64,000 nucleotides of DNA from Myxococcales bacterium. Lineage in GTDB: Bacteria > Myxococcota_A > UBA9160 > UBA4427. The position numbers and the translations under genes were made by a program. The notes beneath the pieces are model-generated. The model saw only the letters and a program-made list of their open reading frames with translations. It made no database searches and was not told the DNA's origin. Below, piece by piece: positions 1 through 8,444 of the stretch (its first letter is position 1; the number at the start of each line of letters is the position of its first letter). Location: contig JADFNE010000013.1 of assembly GCA_022563535.1 (NCBI GenBank), forward strand, positions 1 through 64,000, read 5' to 3'.

Positions 1-306
1 GTCGGGTTTCGCGTCCGAGAAGGTCACGCGACCGTCGTCGGGAATGGGCAGCCGCGGCCCGAGCACCCATGTGGTCGGACGGGAGCGCGCGCGGCCCCGG
101 GCGCCCAGGTCCGCGGTCGGAGTCGACAGGGCGAGCAGGGTGACCGAGGGACGCTCCCGCTCTTTCTCGTAGATGAAGTTCAGGACCTGAACCTCGATCA
201 TCCCGCCCCCGGGCAGGACGACGTCGAGCTCGCGATCCTCACCGGCCTTCAGAAACTGCGTGGACTCGTAGGGGCGCCCTCGCCTGTCGGAGTTGACCAC
301 GAGGAG
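1..306 (-). CDS. Partial beta-rich protein, function unknown (both ends missing)
   Basis: An open minus-strand frame enters from the left window edge. It reads as a convincing protein, with segments such as [15 protein letters not shown] and [16 protein letters not shown]. Alternating hydrophobic and polar residues and many Gly and Pro suggest a beta-sandwich or surface protein. The frame stays open to about position 390, where an in-frame TGA (391-393) closes it, and there is no ATG with a ribosome binding site in that extension. From about 307 the opposite strand encodes a clear rdgB fragment, so this gene has probably lost its 5' part at a rearrangement or assembly junction. I do not recognise the family. 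The minus-strand assignment is fairly sure, the boundaries are not. Confidence 0.5.
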
Positions 307-489
307 GCGGACGATTCCGGGCTCGAGGTCGAAGCGTTGGGTGGGAAACCGGGAATCTTCTCGGCCAGGTTCGCGGGAGAATGCGCGACCTCAGTCGAAA
401 AATGCCGGGAGCTTCTGTCTCAGTTGAAGGAGGTTCCCGAGGAGGGCCGGGGTGCGGCGTTTCAATGTGTCGTCGCGCTGGCCCGGCGG
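307..489 (+). pseudogene. rdgB: Internal fragment of rdgB/HAM1 (dITP/XTP pyrophosphatase)
   Basis: The plus frame reads [13 protein letters not shown] then [12 protein letters not shown], the signature block of RdgB/HAM1 non-canonical purine NTP pyrophosphatases, which remove dITP and XTP. It continues with a stretch matching the RdgB helix before FxCVxAL, here [10 protein letters not shown], and resemblance stops there. The N-terminal substrate-binding part (SGNxGKxxE, TFxENAxxKA) is absent in all frames upstream, and the C-terminal GGFGYDP motif is absent downstream. Only about 60 of roughly 200 codons remain. It is either a relic left by a rearrangement or a sign of a chimeric join. The family call is firm from the motif; the reason for the truncation is inference. 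Confidence 0.7.
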
Positions 490-649
490 GCGCTCGCGGG
501 CGCAAGCGTGTACGTTTATGCCGTGCGGAGATCGCGCGGCTGGGTGCGTCAGGCCGTCGAACTGGCCGTCCGTCCCGAGGTCGAGATCCATGCTCTGTGG
601 ACCGGTTTGGCCGTTGAACTGCACGACCACGGTCGAAGCCACGGAACCC

Positions 650-1909
650 ATGGCACGCATGGCCGCATATGAAAGGCAGGACGTCCTTGCCCACTGCGTT
701 GTGCGCTTCAAGCAGCGCTTCGAGGAACTGGCCTACGCTTTGTGCATCGAGGCCGGTAAGCCGATCCGGGATTCGCGTGACGAGGTCGACCGCCTGATCG
801 ACACTTTCCGCATCGCCGCGGAGGAATCGGTCCGCATCTTGGGCGAAGTCCAGCCGCTGGATATCTCGCCGCGCGCCAAGGGCTATCGGGGCATCTGGAA
901 GCGCGTGCCGATTGGGCCGTGTTCATTCATCTCGCCCTTCAATTTTCCGCTGAACCTGGCCGCGCACAAGATCGCTCCGGCGCTCGCGGTAGGCTGTCCG
1001 TTCGTGATGAAGCCCGCCTCGCGCACGCCTCTGGGGGCGATCATCATTGGCGAAGTCTTGGCCGAGACAAAACTGCCGAAGGGCGCGTTTTCAATTCTGC
1101 CGGCCACGCGCGAGGGATCGGACCTGTTCACCACTGACGATCGGCTGAAGCTGCTCTCCTTTACCGGTTCCCCGGGAGTTGGCTGGGCGCTCAAGGCCAA
1201 GTCGGGCAAGAAGAAGGTCGTGCTCGAACTCGGGGGCAACGCGGCGGTCATCGTGGACGCAGACGCTGACCTCGAAGATGCCGTCGAGCGCATCGCGTTT
1301 GGCGGCTACTACCAAAGTGGTCAGAGCTGCATCAGTGTGCAGCGCATCCTCGTGCACGAGGCCATCTACGACGCCTTGCGGGACAAGCTCACCAAGAAGG
1401 TCGCGAGCCTGATCATGGGAGACCCCAAGAAGGAAGACACCTTCATTGGGCCGATGATTTCGGAAAAGGAAGCGATGCGGTTGCACGGTTGGATCCAATC
1501 CGCAGTCGAGGCCGGGGCCAAGGTGTTGACCGGCGGACATCGCGAGGGCGTCATGCTTCAGGCGACGCTGCTCGAGGATGTTCCGCTCGATGCCGACGTA
1601 GCGTGCAAGGAGGCGTTTGGTCCAGTGGCGCTGCTGCGCAAGTTCTCAGACTTTGACAAAGCACTCGACGAAGTGAACGACAGCGACTTTGGTCTGCAGG
1701 CGGGGATCTTTACCCGGGATCTCTACAAGGCCCAAAAGGCCTGGGACACCCTCGAGGTGGGGGGTGTCGTGATCGGCGACGTTCCGAGTTGGCGCGTAGA
1801 TCATATGCCCTACGGCGGAGTGAAGGACAGTGGTCTGGGGCGCGAAGGGTTGCGGTTTGCGATCGAAGACATGACGGAAATCCGCCTGATGATAATTCGG
1901 AGCGCTTGA
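650..1909 (+). CDS. Aldehyde dehydrogenase, N-terminus missing
   Basis: NAD(P)-dependent aldehyde dehydrogenase superfamily, oxidising an aldehyde to its acid. From ATG 650 it has 419 aa. Visible elements are the [11 protein letters not shown] cofactor region, FTGSPGVG, the general base Glu in LELGGNA (about residue 193), the catalytic Cys in [10 protein letters not shown] (about residue 227), and KEAFGPV. Family members are about 475 aa, so the first 50-60 residues (the NPATGE-type strand) are missing. The frame is open back to 452, but that stretch looks like no dehydrogenase. The break coincides with the disordered 307-650 stretch, so this copy is probably 5'-truncated. The body resembles lactaldehyde/phosphonoacetaldehyde dehydrogenase-type members; the substrate is not predictable. 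It converges with the enoyl-CoA hydratase gene, 19 bp apart. Confidence 0.85.
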   Translation: MARMAAYERQDVLAHCVVRFKQRFEELAYALCIEAGKPIRDSRDEVDRLIDTFRIAAEESVRILGEVQPLDISPRAKGYRGIWKRVPIGPCSFISPFNFPLNLAAHKIAPALAVGCPFVMKPASRTPLGAIIIGEVLAETKLPKGAFSILPATREGSDLFTTDDRLKLLSFTGSPGVGWALKAKSGKKKVVLELGGNAAVIVDADADLEDAVERIAFGGYYQSGQSCISVQRILVHEAIYDALRDKLTKKVASLIMGDPKKEDTFIGPMISEKEAMRLHGWIQSAVEAGAKVLTGGHREGVMLQATLLEDVPLDADVACKEAFGPVALLRKFSDFDKALDEVNDSDFGLQAGIFTRDLYKAQKAWDTLEVGGVVIGDVPSWRVDHMPYGGVKDSGLGREGLRFAIEDMTEIRLMIIRSA

Positions 1910-1928
1910 TCTTCGACTTGCTCTCGGA

Positions 1929-2702
1929 CTACTTCCCCGTGTATACGGGGCGCCGTTTCTCGCTAAATGCCAGCGGTCCCTCTTTCGCATCGGCCGAGTT
2001 GAGCACCCGTTGCCCCAGAGATTTCTCGAGTACGAATCCGGGCTCGAGATCGAGCGCGCGTACCGCGATCTCTTTCGCTGTGCGCATGGCCAGGGGGCCG
2101 TTGCGGCACATCCTCTCGGCGAGCTTCATCGCGCTGGGCATCAAATCTTCGAGGGGCACCACTTCGTTGATGAGTCCAATCTCATAGGCCCGTTTGGCGT
2201 CGATGTTCTTGCCTGTGAGCAAGAGTTCCATCGACATCGCCCAGCTGATTTGCCGCGGCATGCGGATATGGGTGCCGCCGAGGGGTATCAGGCCCATTTT
2301 GACTTCGCCCAGACCGAAGGTCGCGTGTTCGGCGGCGATGCGAATGTCGGTGCCCAGGAGCATCTCCAATCCTCCGGCGATGCAGAAGCCGTTCACGGCG
2401 CAGATGATCGGCTTGTAGACATCCGAAAACTGGCGCTTGGTAATGTCTGGGAACCCCATCGGGTCGCCACTGGTGAGCAGTGGGGCCGCAACCTTGAGAT
2501 CGAGGCCAGAAGAAAACGCTTTGTCTCCGGAGGCCGTGAGCACACCGATCCAGAGATCGTCGTCGTTCTGCACTTCCATCATCGCTTCTTCGATGCCCGT
2601 CAGCATCTCCATGTCGAGGGAGTTCATCTGCTCGGGACGGTTGATGGTGACCACGCCGATGTGGTCCTTCTGTTCAAACTTGACGGTGGGCGGATAGGCC
2701 AC
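1929..2702 (-). CDS. Enoyl-CoA hydratase/isomerase (crotonase) family protein
   Basis: A 257-aa crotonase-fold enzyme acting on an acyl-CoA thioester. The oxyanion-hole segments FSSGLDL and NGFCIAGGLEM are present. Both positions that are catalytic Glu in hydratases appear filled: Glu in GGLEM and Glu in FGLGEVKMGLIP. Hydration of an enoyl-CoA is therefore plausible. The start is GTG 2702, with GGGAG eight bases upstream. It is the last gene of a minus-strand block running amidohydrolase, thiolase-like, DUF35, hydratase with 19-36 bp gaps. The context suggests a beta-oxidation-like step after ring opening or side-chain shortening. The family is certain; substrate and exact reaction are not. 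Confidence 0.9.
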   Translation of the reverse strand: MAYPPTVKFEQKDHIGVVTINRPEQMNSLDMEMLTGIEEAMMEVQNDDDLWIGVLTASGDKAFSSGLDLKVAAPLLTSGDPMGFPDITKRQFSDVYKPIICAVNGFCIAGGLEMLLGTDIRIAAEHATFGLGEVKMGLIPLGGTHIRMPRQISWAMSMELLLTGKNIDAKRAYEIGLINEVVPLEDLMPSAMKLAERMCRNGPLAMRTAKEIAVRALDLEPGFVLEKSLGQRVLNSADAKEGPLAFSEKRRPVYTGK

Positions 2703-2738
2703 GTTGATGCTCCCTGAGGGTTTGTCTGTTCTCGAGAA

Positions 2739-3152
2739 TCAGACCCGTTTGAATTTGGGCAGCGTCACATCGTCGGTGACGTCGTCGTAGTAGACCCCGA
2801 CCTGCATGTCGATCTCGAGATCCGCGGGCGCGACGTCGCTGACCACACTCAGCAGCCGCACGCCTTCCTCCATCTCGATTACCACGGGCGCGTAGGGGCA
2901 CGCCGTGGCAAAGGCCGGGTGCAGAGGTCGTTCGACGACGGTCCAGGTGAAGATGCGACCGCGGCCGCTCGAGGGGATCCACGACCAGTTCCAGGAACCA
3001 CACCCGGCGCACATCTCTCGCGGGACATGCCGATAACGCTCGCAGTCGTCGCAGCGCTGAAAGTGCAGCGCGTGATTCTTGCAGTGGTCGTAGAACTCCT
3101 TGTGGAGTCCGCCGAGTTCGGGAAGTGGCAGGTTGTAATCGCGCTCGCTCAT
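2739..3152 (-). CDS. Zn-ribbon/OB-fold DUF35 protein (thiolase or aldolase partner)
   Basis: A 137-aa protein with an N-terminal helix, a zinc ribbon made of two CxxC pairs (CDDC and CAGC, about residues 35-52), and an OB-fold half (GRIFTWTVVERPLHPAF to about 130). This is the DUF35 architecture. DUF35 proteins bind thiolase-like partners. In steroid side-chain degradation the ChsH2 DUF35 domain pairs with Ltp2 to form an aldolase, and in archaea such proteins channel acetyl-CoA between thiolase and HMG-CoA synthase. The next gene upstream is a thiolase-like protein 36 bp away, so a complex of the two products is likely by inference. The zinc cysteines are intact. It starts at ATG 3152. Confidence 0.88.
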   Translation of the reverse strand: MSERDYNLPLPELGGLHKEFYDHCKNHALHFQRCDDCERYRHVPREMCAGCGSWNWSWIPSSGRGRIFTWTVVERPLHPAFATACPYAPVVIEMEEGVRLLSVVSDVAPADLEIDMQVGVYYDDVTDDVTLPKFKRV

Positions 3153-3188
3153 GTGTGAGTCTCTCTCATGAATTTGATCCTGGAATCG

Positions 3189-4349
3189 CTAGTTGCCCAG
3201 AATCGCGATGCTGCCGTCGCCAAAATCACCCCAGCCCGTGACGACGCCGATTTCAGCGCCCGCGATCTGGCGCTCGCCAGCGTCTCCCCTCAATTGCAGG
3301 GTTGCTTCGACGATGTGATTCATCCCGAGTACGTGGGCTTCGGAGAGCAAGCCACCGTGGGTGTTGATCGGGAGTTCACCGCCGAGTTCGATCCGGCCCC
3401 CCTCGACGAAGGCTCCTCCCTCGCCGCGTTTGCAGAACCCCGCTTCTTCGATCTGTTGCAGCACTTCGAAGGTAAAGCAGTCGTAGATCATTGCGAAGTC
3501 TGCATCCGCTGGCGTGACCCCGGCCGCTCCAAAGGCTTCGGGGGCTGCAATCGTAAGTCCGGTCTTGAAAATGTCTGCGCGGTTGGTGATCTCGTCGGCG
3601 GGATAGGGTTGGCCGGCGGCGGCCCCCATGATGATGACGGGTTTCTTGTCGAGGTCGCGCGCCCGCTCGACCGTGGTCACTACCACCGCGGCGGCGCCAT
3701 CCGTCTCGATACAGCAATCGAAGATGCGGTAGGGGTCCGCGAGCATCGGCGAAGCGAGGTAGTCCTCGAGGGTCATCGGCTTGCCGCACATCACGGCGTT
3801 TTCGTTGAGTTGGGCGTGCTTGCGCATGGCCAGCGCAATGCAGCCGAGTTGTTCCGCCGTAGTACCAAACTCGTGCATGTGGCGGCGAGCGATCAATGAG
3901 TACCAGTGTGGAGGCACGGTGAGACCGAAGGGCAAGTAGAAGTCTCGCGCAATCTCGCCGCCGGGAAGCGAGGCCGTATCCAGACTGACCGTCTGTTTCA
4001 CGCGCGCGCCGGAATAGCCGTTCCAACCGGCCGGGATCAACACGTGGTTCGCCATTCCCGTCGTCACCGCGGCGGCGGCTGCCTGGAGTGAGGCCACCGG
4101 CGCGGCACCGCCCATATGAATGATCGATGCGTAGCGCAGATTTTCACAACCGAGGTTGGCCGCAAAGCTTTCGGCATGCCCGAGGTTCGGAAAGGGCATG
4201 ATGCCGTCGATGTCCTTGCCCTTGAGACCGGCGTCGGCGATCGCCGCCGCCGCCGCTTTCAGTTGAATACCCAGTTGCGTCATGCCCGAACCGGGCTTGC
4301 GACAATAGTCGGTCTGGCCGATCCCGATGATGCAGGCCTGATCCTTCAC
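3189..4349 (-). CDS. Thiolase-like protein of the lipid-transfer/Ltp2 type, no nucleophilic Cys
   Basis: A 386-aa thiolase-fold protein (N-terminal IIGIGQTDYCRK, C-terminal INTHGGLLSEAHVLG and ITGWGDFG-like end). Where true thiolases carry the nucleophilic Cys, at about residue 83, this protein reads HMGGAAPVAS with no Cys. The usual C-terminal GHP motif is also altered, though a His remains in THGG and SEAHV. Such Cys-less members include the Ltp2-type aldolases, which work with DUF35 proteins. The DUF35 gene lies 36 bp downstream, which supports a C-C lyase (retro-aldol) or related role rather than thiolysis. The start is GTG 4349, 19 bp after the amidohydrolase. The family is sure; the reaction is inferred. 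Confidence 0.85.
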   Translation of the reverse strand: MKDQACIIGIGQTDYCRKPGSGMTQLGIQLKAAAAAIADAGLKGKDIDGIMPFPNLGHAESFAANLGCENLRYASIIHMGGAAPVASLQAAAAAVTTGMANHVLIPAGWNGYSGARVKQTVSLDTASLPGGEIARDFYLPFGLTVPPHWYSLIARRHMHEFGTTAEQLGCIALAMRKHAQLNENAVMCGKPMTLEDYLASPMLADPYRIFDCCIETDGAAAVVVTTVERARDLDKKPVIIMGAAAGQPYPADEITNRADIFKTGLTIAAPEAFGAAGVTPADADFAMIYDCFTFEVLQQIEEAGFCKRGEGGAFVEGGRIELGGELPINTHGGLLSEAHVLGMNHIVEATLQLRGDAGERQIAGAEIGVVTGWGDFGDGSIAILGN

Positions 4350-4368
4350 AATGTCTCCAAGGGTATGC

Positions 4369-5337
4369 TCAGACCCGTTTCTTGTCGTCGATCTTGGCGA
4401 GGCGTGCCAGGTTCTTGCCCAGGAAGCCGGCGCGCATCTCGGAAGTGATCTCCAGGTACCCGTACTGCTCGCGCAGTTCTTCGGGGATCTGCAGGTTTCG
4501 AACCCAATCCACCACGCGCTTGGTGTCGTCGAAGGGCAAGTCGAGCCCCATCACGATCTTGCTCGGATCAACCCACTGCAGCGCAGATCCGATTGCGTGA
4601 TAGCCGCGGTACGGCGAGCGCTGGTACCAGCCAACAATCCCCGACATGCTCATGTAGAGGTTCTTGTGCTTGCCGCACAGACCCATCAGTTCCTCGGTAT
4701 GGGGCCATGCCATGTGGTAACAGATGGCCCTGAGGTCGGGGAAGTCGATCATCACTTGATCGAGGGTATCGGGGTGCGTGTGCTTGCTCGGCTGGGGTAC
4801 GACGTAGGACATGCCGGTGTGGATCGTGAGCGTGATGTCGAGTTCCTGCACCTTTTCGTAGAAGGGCCACATGCGGGGGTCGTCGAGGGGGCCGTCGTCC
4901 TCGGGCATGTAGACCTTGCACAGCTTGGCGTTGCACTCTTTGACCATGTACTCGAGCTCCCAGATCGCGTGCTTGATGCCGCGCTTGAGAATCGGACCGA
5001 CCATGCATTCGAGATACATGCGATCCTTGTAGGGCTCGATCTGGTTGATCATGAACTGGTTGGTCGAAAACGCGACGGTGCCGCCGCTGATGTCCATCAT
5101 GCCCTCGCGCAAAGCGAAACAGACATCCACCCCGGCTTCGTCCATGTACTTGATGAGTTCTGAGGCGAGCGGGTGGGGCCATTCGCCCGTGAGATCGCGG
5201 TTCGACCAGGCGCGCATCACCCCGTCTACGCTGTCCCACCAGCGCTGGTTGTCCGGGTAGTAGGCGACTTCTGCCAGGGTGCCGGGATTCATGAAGTGGC
5301 ACTCGGAAAGAGCGACAAAGTGGTTTTCTTCGGTCAT
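4369..5337 (-). CDS. Amidohydrolase 2 family protein (metal-dependent decarboxylase/hydrolase)
   Basis: A 322-aa TIM-barrel protein of the ACMSD/gamma-resorcylate decarboxylase-like amidohydrolase group. Visible likely metal ligands are the N-terminal E-x-H in LSECHF, His in LTIHTGMSY, His in ICYHMAWPH, and Asp in MGLDLPFDD. The E-x-H start, instead of H-x-H, resembles gamma-resorcylate decarboxylase, so decarboxylation of a cyclic acid is a reasonable guess, with hydrolysis as the alternative. It starts at ATG 5337, with the AGGAG-like run of AAAGGAGATCACC just upstream. It heads the thiolase-like/DUF35/hydratase block, and 99 bp separate it from the molybdenum hydroxylase gene upstream, so the whole set may be one transcript. 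Confidence 0.82.
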   Translation of the reverse strand: MTEENHFVALSECHFMNPGTLAEVAYYPDNQRWWDSVDGVMRAWSNRDLTGEWPHPLASELIKYMDEAGVDVCFALREGMMDISGGTVAFSTNQFMINQIEPYKDRMYLECMVGPILKRGIKHAIWELEYMVKECNAKLCKVYMPEDDGPLDDPRMWPFYEKVQELDITLTIHTGMSYVVPQPSKHTHPDTLDQVMIDFPDLRAICYHMAWPHTEELMGLCGKHKNLYMSMSGIVGWYQRSPYRGYHAIGSALQWVDPSKIVMGLDLPFDDTKRVVDWVRNLQIPEELREQYGYLEITSEMRAGFLGKNLARLAKIDDKKRV

Positions 5338-5368
5338 CGGGGGGTGATCTCCTTTGGTTGTTCTGCTG

Positions 5369-5385
5369 CCGCGCGCACTGCGCGG
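5369..5385 (-). other. GC-rich hairpin between molybdenum hydroxylase and amidohydrolase genes
   Basis: In the 99-bp gap, CCGCGC (5369-5374) and GCGCGG (5380-5385) can form a perfect 6-bp stem with a 5-base loop. No T-run follows on the minus strand, so it is not a standard terminator. It may separate or stabilise the two halves of a longer transcript. Confidence 0.35.
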
Positions 5386-5436
5386 CGATTTAACTCCTGC
5401 CTTTCGAGCCCTGGCCTCGCTTCGCTCCGACGGGGT

Positions 5437-7884
5437 TCAATCCCCAGCTTCGCGGAGCAGGTTCCAGATTCGCATCGGCGAGGCGGGTACTTCCGTGGCC
5501 TGTTTGCCCAGCGGCGCCAGCGCGTCGTTGATCGCACACAGGATCGTCGCCGGAGTCGTGTGAATCGCTCCCTCGCCACATCCCTTGGCGCCCAGGGGTG
5601 TGAAGGGAGAGGGTGTCACGATTTCACCCTTCACCGCCAGTGGTACATCGCTCGCCGTCGGCATCAAATAATTCATGTAGTTGGTCACCAGAGGCTGGCA
5701 CTCGTCGTCGTAGAGGTATTCCTCCAGCAGTGCGGCTCCGATGCCCTGGGCAATGCTGCCCTGGAGTTGGCCCTCGAGGGTGGCCGGGTTGAGACGCGTG
5801 CCGCAATCGTCGACCACCCAATAGCCCGTGATCTCGGTCGCCCCGGTCCTGCGATCGATTTCGACGGTGACAATGTGCACGGACTGCGCCGCCGTCAGAT
5901 AGCTCTTCGCGCGCCCCTGGTCGTCGGGTTCGGTTCGCCCCGCGGCCGTCCATGCGTAAGTGGCTTCGGGGCGCGGATCGATTTCGGGGGGCAGTAGATC
6001 GCTGCGTCCCAACATCATGCCCGCAATGGCCGACACCGGCAGCTGGGCCTGTTCGACCCCCGGAATGCCGATGATCCCATCATGGAGTTGCAGCGCTTCC
6101 GGTGGCGATTGAAACACCCCCGCCGCCACCGTGATCATTTTTGTCTTGATTCGCTCGCAGGCGCCCAACACCGCGCCGGTAATCGCGACCCCGAGACGGC
6201 TGCCACCGGGACCGAAATGGGGCGGCGCAGTCTGGGTGTCGAGGCAGAGCACCGAAATGTTCGCCATCTCGAGGCCAAAGTAGTCGGCGACTAGCTGAGT
6301 GATCAGCGTGTATTGCCCCTGGCCCTCGAGAGAGAAGCCCACTCGCACGGTGACGTTGCCCATCACATCAAACGCGACCGTGGCGCCTTCGGGTTGCCCG
6401 ATGCCCGGCATGCCGATGATCGAGTAGGCGTTCGGGTCCATCACCCCGGGCTCGATCGCGGTTCCAACGCCGATTCCGACCAGCCGTCCCTGTTCCCGGG
6501 CCTGGGTCTGTTCTTCGCGCAGTTTTTGGTAGTTCGCCATTTCGAGCACTTTGTCGAGGACGGCCTCGTAGTCTCCGCTGTCGTATTCGTTGCCGCTGGG
6601 GATCGTGTAGGGAAACTGTTCGGGTTGGATGAAGTTCTTGCGCCGAATTTCAGCGGGATCGATTTCGAGTTTGCGCGCAGCCATGTCGACCAGGGACTCG
6701 AGCACGAAGTTTTGCGGCGGCGGACCCATGCCGCGATACGGATGTGCGGGCACCTTGTTGGTACAGGCCAGGGTGAGATCGTATTCCGCGGTGCCAATCG
6801 TGTAAGGGCCCGTAAAGCAAGTCAGCACCTTGGCAGCGCTGATCGATCCATAGCCCTCGCCGTTGGCACCGATGTCGTCGACGAGCTTTACGCGAAAACC
6901 GGTGAAGGTTCCGTCGGCTTTGACGGCCAGGGATGCCTCGTAGTGGCGATCCCAGGCCTGGCCCGCGCCGCCGATCAAATACTCGATGCGATCTTCGATC
7001 CACTTGATCGGGCGACCGCGCGCTTTGCGCGAGAGCAGCGCGGTAATGTCGATGCCGCGGGGAAGTCCCTTGCCGCCGAAGCTCCCGCCGTGGGGATAGG
7101 TGATCAGGCGGACTTTGTTGGAGGGCAGTCCGAGCACCCCGCACCGCGCCAGAGCCGTAAAGTTGGGGGCCTGGATGCTTGCGCGGATCACCAATTCGAG
7201 ACTGCGCGGGTTCCATTCCGTGATGCAGCCAAAGGTCTCGGTGGGATTCGCGCCCATGCGATTCCAGCGGAAGGTCTGCTCGATTATGTGGTCGGCTTCG
7301 GCGAAGGCGGCGTCGACTTCGCCCCAGGTGAAGGTGCGCTTGAGCATGATGTTGTTGCCGCGTTCTTCGAAAACCAGCGGGCCATCGTCGTCCAAGATCG
7401 CTTTGAACGGATCCGACACGACCTCGAGAACTTCGTAGTCGACATCGATCAACTCGAGCGCGTCTTCGGCGATGTAGCGGCTGGTCGCGGCGACGGCCGC
7501 AAGCGGCTCGCCAACAAACCGCACCTTGTGAGCGGCCAGCGGGAGATCGCCCCAGCCCTCAGGCATCGTCATCGGCGGTGAACTCCACTTGAGTGCATCG
7601 TCCCCCGTCACGATGGCGATGACGCCGGGCAGTGCGAGGGCTTCGTCGAGATTGATGCTTTCGATCTTTGCGTGAGCCAGTGGGCTGCGCAGGATGGCGC
7701 AGTGAAGCATGCCCGGCAGGCTCACGTTGTCGATGAACTCGACTTCGCCTGTGATCAGAGCGGGATCTTCGACCCGGGGTACGGCCTTCCCAATGAAGCG
7801 GACTTCGCTCGTCGGCAGATCTTCGATCTTGTTGGGAATCGCCGTCGTCTGCTTCGTCTGCGTAGTCGATGTCGTGGTCGTCAT
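5437..7884 (-). CDS. Molybdopterin-binding catalytic subunit, xanthine dehydrogenase/CoxL family
   Basis: An 815-aa large subunit of a xanthine oxidase-family molybdenum hydroxylase. These enzymes hydroxylate a carbon (N-heterocycle, aromatic CoA or aldehyde) with water and pass electrons to a FeS/FAD module. Visible are the N-terminal FIGKAVPRVEDPALITG segment, FGGKGLPRG, the active-site loop PYRGMGPPPQNF, and the C-terminal GAKGCGEGA with the conserved catalytic Glu. The loop differs from the AYxCSFR loop of true CO dehydrogenase, so this is not an aerobic CO oxidiser. About 30 Thr/Gln-rich residues precede the domain at the N-terminus. Small and medium subunit genes follow upstream (7947-8444, 8441-9319). 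The substrate is unknown; the neighbours suggest a cyclic carboxylate or CoA ester. Confidence 0.92.
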   Translation of the reverse strand: MTTTTSTTQTKQTTAIPNKIEDLPTSEVRFIGKAVPRVEDPALITGEVEFIDNVSLPGMLHCAILRSPLAHAKIESINLDEALALPGVIAIVTGDDALKWSSPPMTMPEGWGDLPLAAHKVRFVGEPLAAVAATSRYIAEDALELIDVDYEVLEVVSDPFKAILDDDGPLVFEERGNNIMLKRTFTWGEVDAAFAEADHIIEQTFRWNRMGANPTETFGCITEWNPRSLELVIRASIQAPNFTALARCGVLGLPSNKVRLITYPHGGSFGGKGLPRGIDITALLSRKARGRPIKWIEDRIEYLIGGAGQAWDRHYEASLAVKADGTFTGFRVKLVDDIGANGEGYGSISAAKVLTCFTGPYTIGTAEYDLTLACTNKVPAHPYRGMGPPPQNFVLESLVDMAARKLEIDPAEIRRKNFIQPEQFPYTIPSGNEYDSGDYEAVLDKVLEMANYQKLREEQTQAREQGRLVGIGVGTAIEPGVMDPNAYSIIGMPGIGQPEGATVAFDVMGNVTVRVGFSLEGQGQYTLITQLVADYFGLEMANISVLCLDTQTAPPHFGPGGSRLGVAITGAVLGACERIKTKMITVAAGVFQSPPEALQLHDGIIGIPGVEQAQLPVSAIAGMMLGRSDLLPPEIDPRPEATYAWTAAGRTEPDDQGRAKSYLTAAQSVHIVTVEIDRRTGATEITGYWVVDDCGTRLNPATLEGQLQGSIAQGIGAALLEEYLYDDECQPLVTNYMNYLMPTASDVPLAVKGEIVTPSPFTPLGAKGCGEGAIHTTPATILCAINDALAPLGKQATEVPASPMRIWNLLREAGD

Positions 7885-7946
7885 CTCGGGTTGAACCTTT
7901 CGGGTCTCCGTGTTCGAGGTTGCTGTGCCGGTCGTCGCGCGATTCG

Positions 7947-8444
7947 TCAGGCGCTCACCGCCGATTTACCAGCCTGCAGTTTCTTGATAGCCGACGTGAC
8001 CGCTCGGCGGATGCTTTCGTATCCCGTGCAACGGCAGAGTACGCCGCCGATCACGTCCATGATCTGTGCTTCTGTGGGTTTGGGGTTGTCGCGCAGCAAC
8101 TCAAAGATCGCCATCACGAAGCCGGGGGTGCAGAAGCCGCACTGCAGTCCGTATTCTTCGACGAAGGCCTGTTGGATGGGGTGGAGTTCCGAGTCTTCGG
8201 AGATGCCTTCGATGGTGACGATCTCGTGGCCGTCGGCCTGCACCGCCAGGGTCAGGCACGAACGCACGGCCCGACCGTCCAGCAAGATGGTGCAGATGCC
8301 GCAGACGCCGTGTTCGCAACCGACGTGCACGCCTCCCAAATGGAGTTCATGGCGCAGGAAGTCCGTCAACAACATGCGCGGCTCGACGTTGGCTTCGTGG
8401 ACTTTGCCGTTGACTGTGACGCGAATCAATTTGGTAGTGCTCAT
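7947..8444 (-). CDS. [2Fe-2S] subunit of molybdenum hydroxylase (CoxS type)
   Basis: A 165-aa iron-sulfur subunit that carries electrons from the Mo site to FAD. The plant-type ferredoxin domain has CEHGVCGIC with a later Cys in RSCL (about residues 43-75). The all-helical second domain has CGFC and CRCTGY (about residues 100-140). All eight cluster cysteines are present. The start ATG 8444 overlaps the stop of the FAD subunit by 4 bp (ATGA), showing translational coupling. The large-subunit gene begins 62 bp downstream. The length is typical. Confidence 0.95.
   Translation of the reverse strand: MSTTKLIRVTVNGKVHEANVEPRMLLTDFLRHELHLGGVHVGCEHGVCGICTILLDGRAVRSCLTLAVQADGHEIVTIEGISEDSELHPIQQAFVEEYGLQCGFCTPGFVMAIFELLRDNPKPTEAQIMDVIGGVLCRCTGYESIRRAVTSAIKKLQAGKSAVSA

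Noticed and set aside
391-711. Minus-strand 106-aa frame opposite the rdgB fragment
   Set aside because: Composition is not protein-like, no family resemblance, and its lower half is the complement of the clear rdgB fragment.
2010-2717. 235-aa plus frame opposite the enoyl-CoA hydratase
   Set aside because: His/Asp/Gly-rich shadow without homology-like blocks; the minus strand has crotonase motifs.
5432-5445. GGGGTTCAATCCCC, similar to a tRNA T-arm
   Set aside because: No anticodon arm, D-arm or acceptor stem around it; it overlaps the stop of the molybdenum hydroxylase gene.
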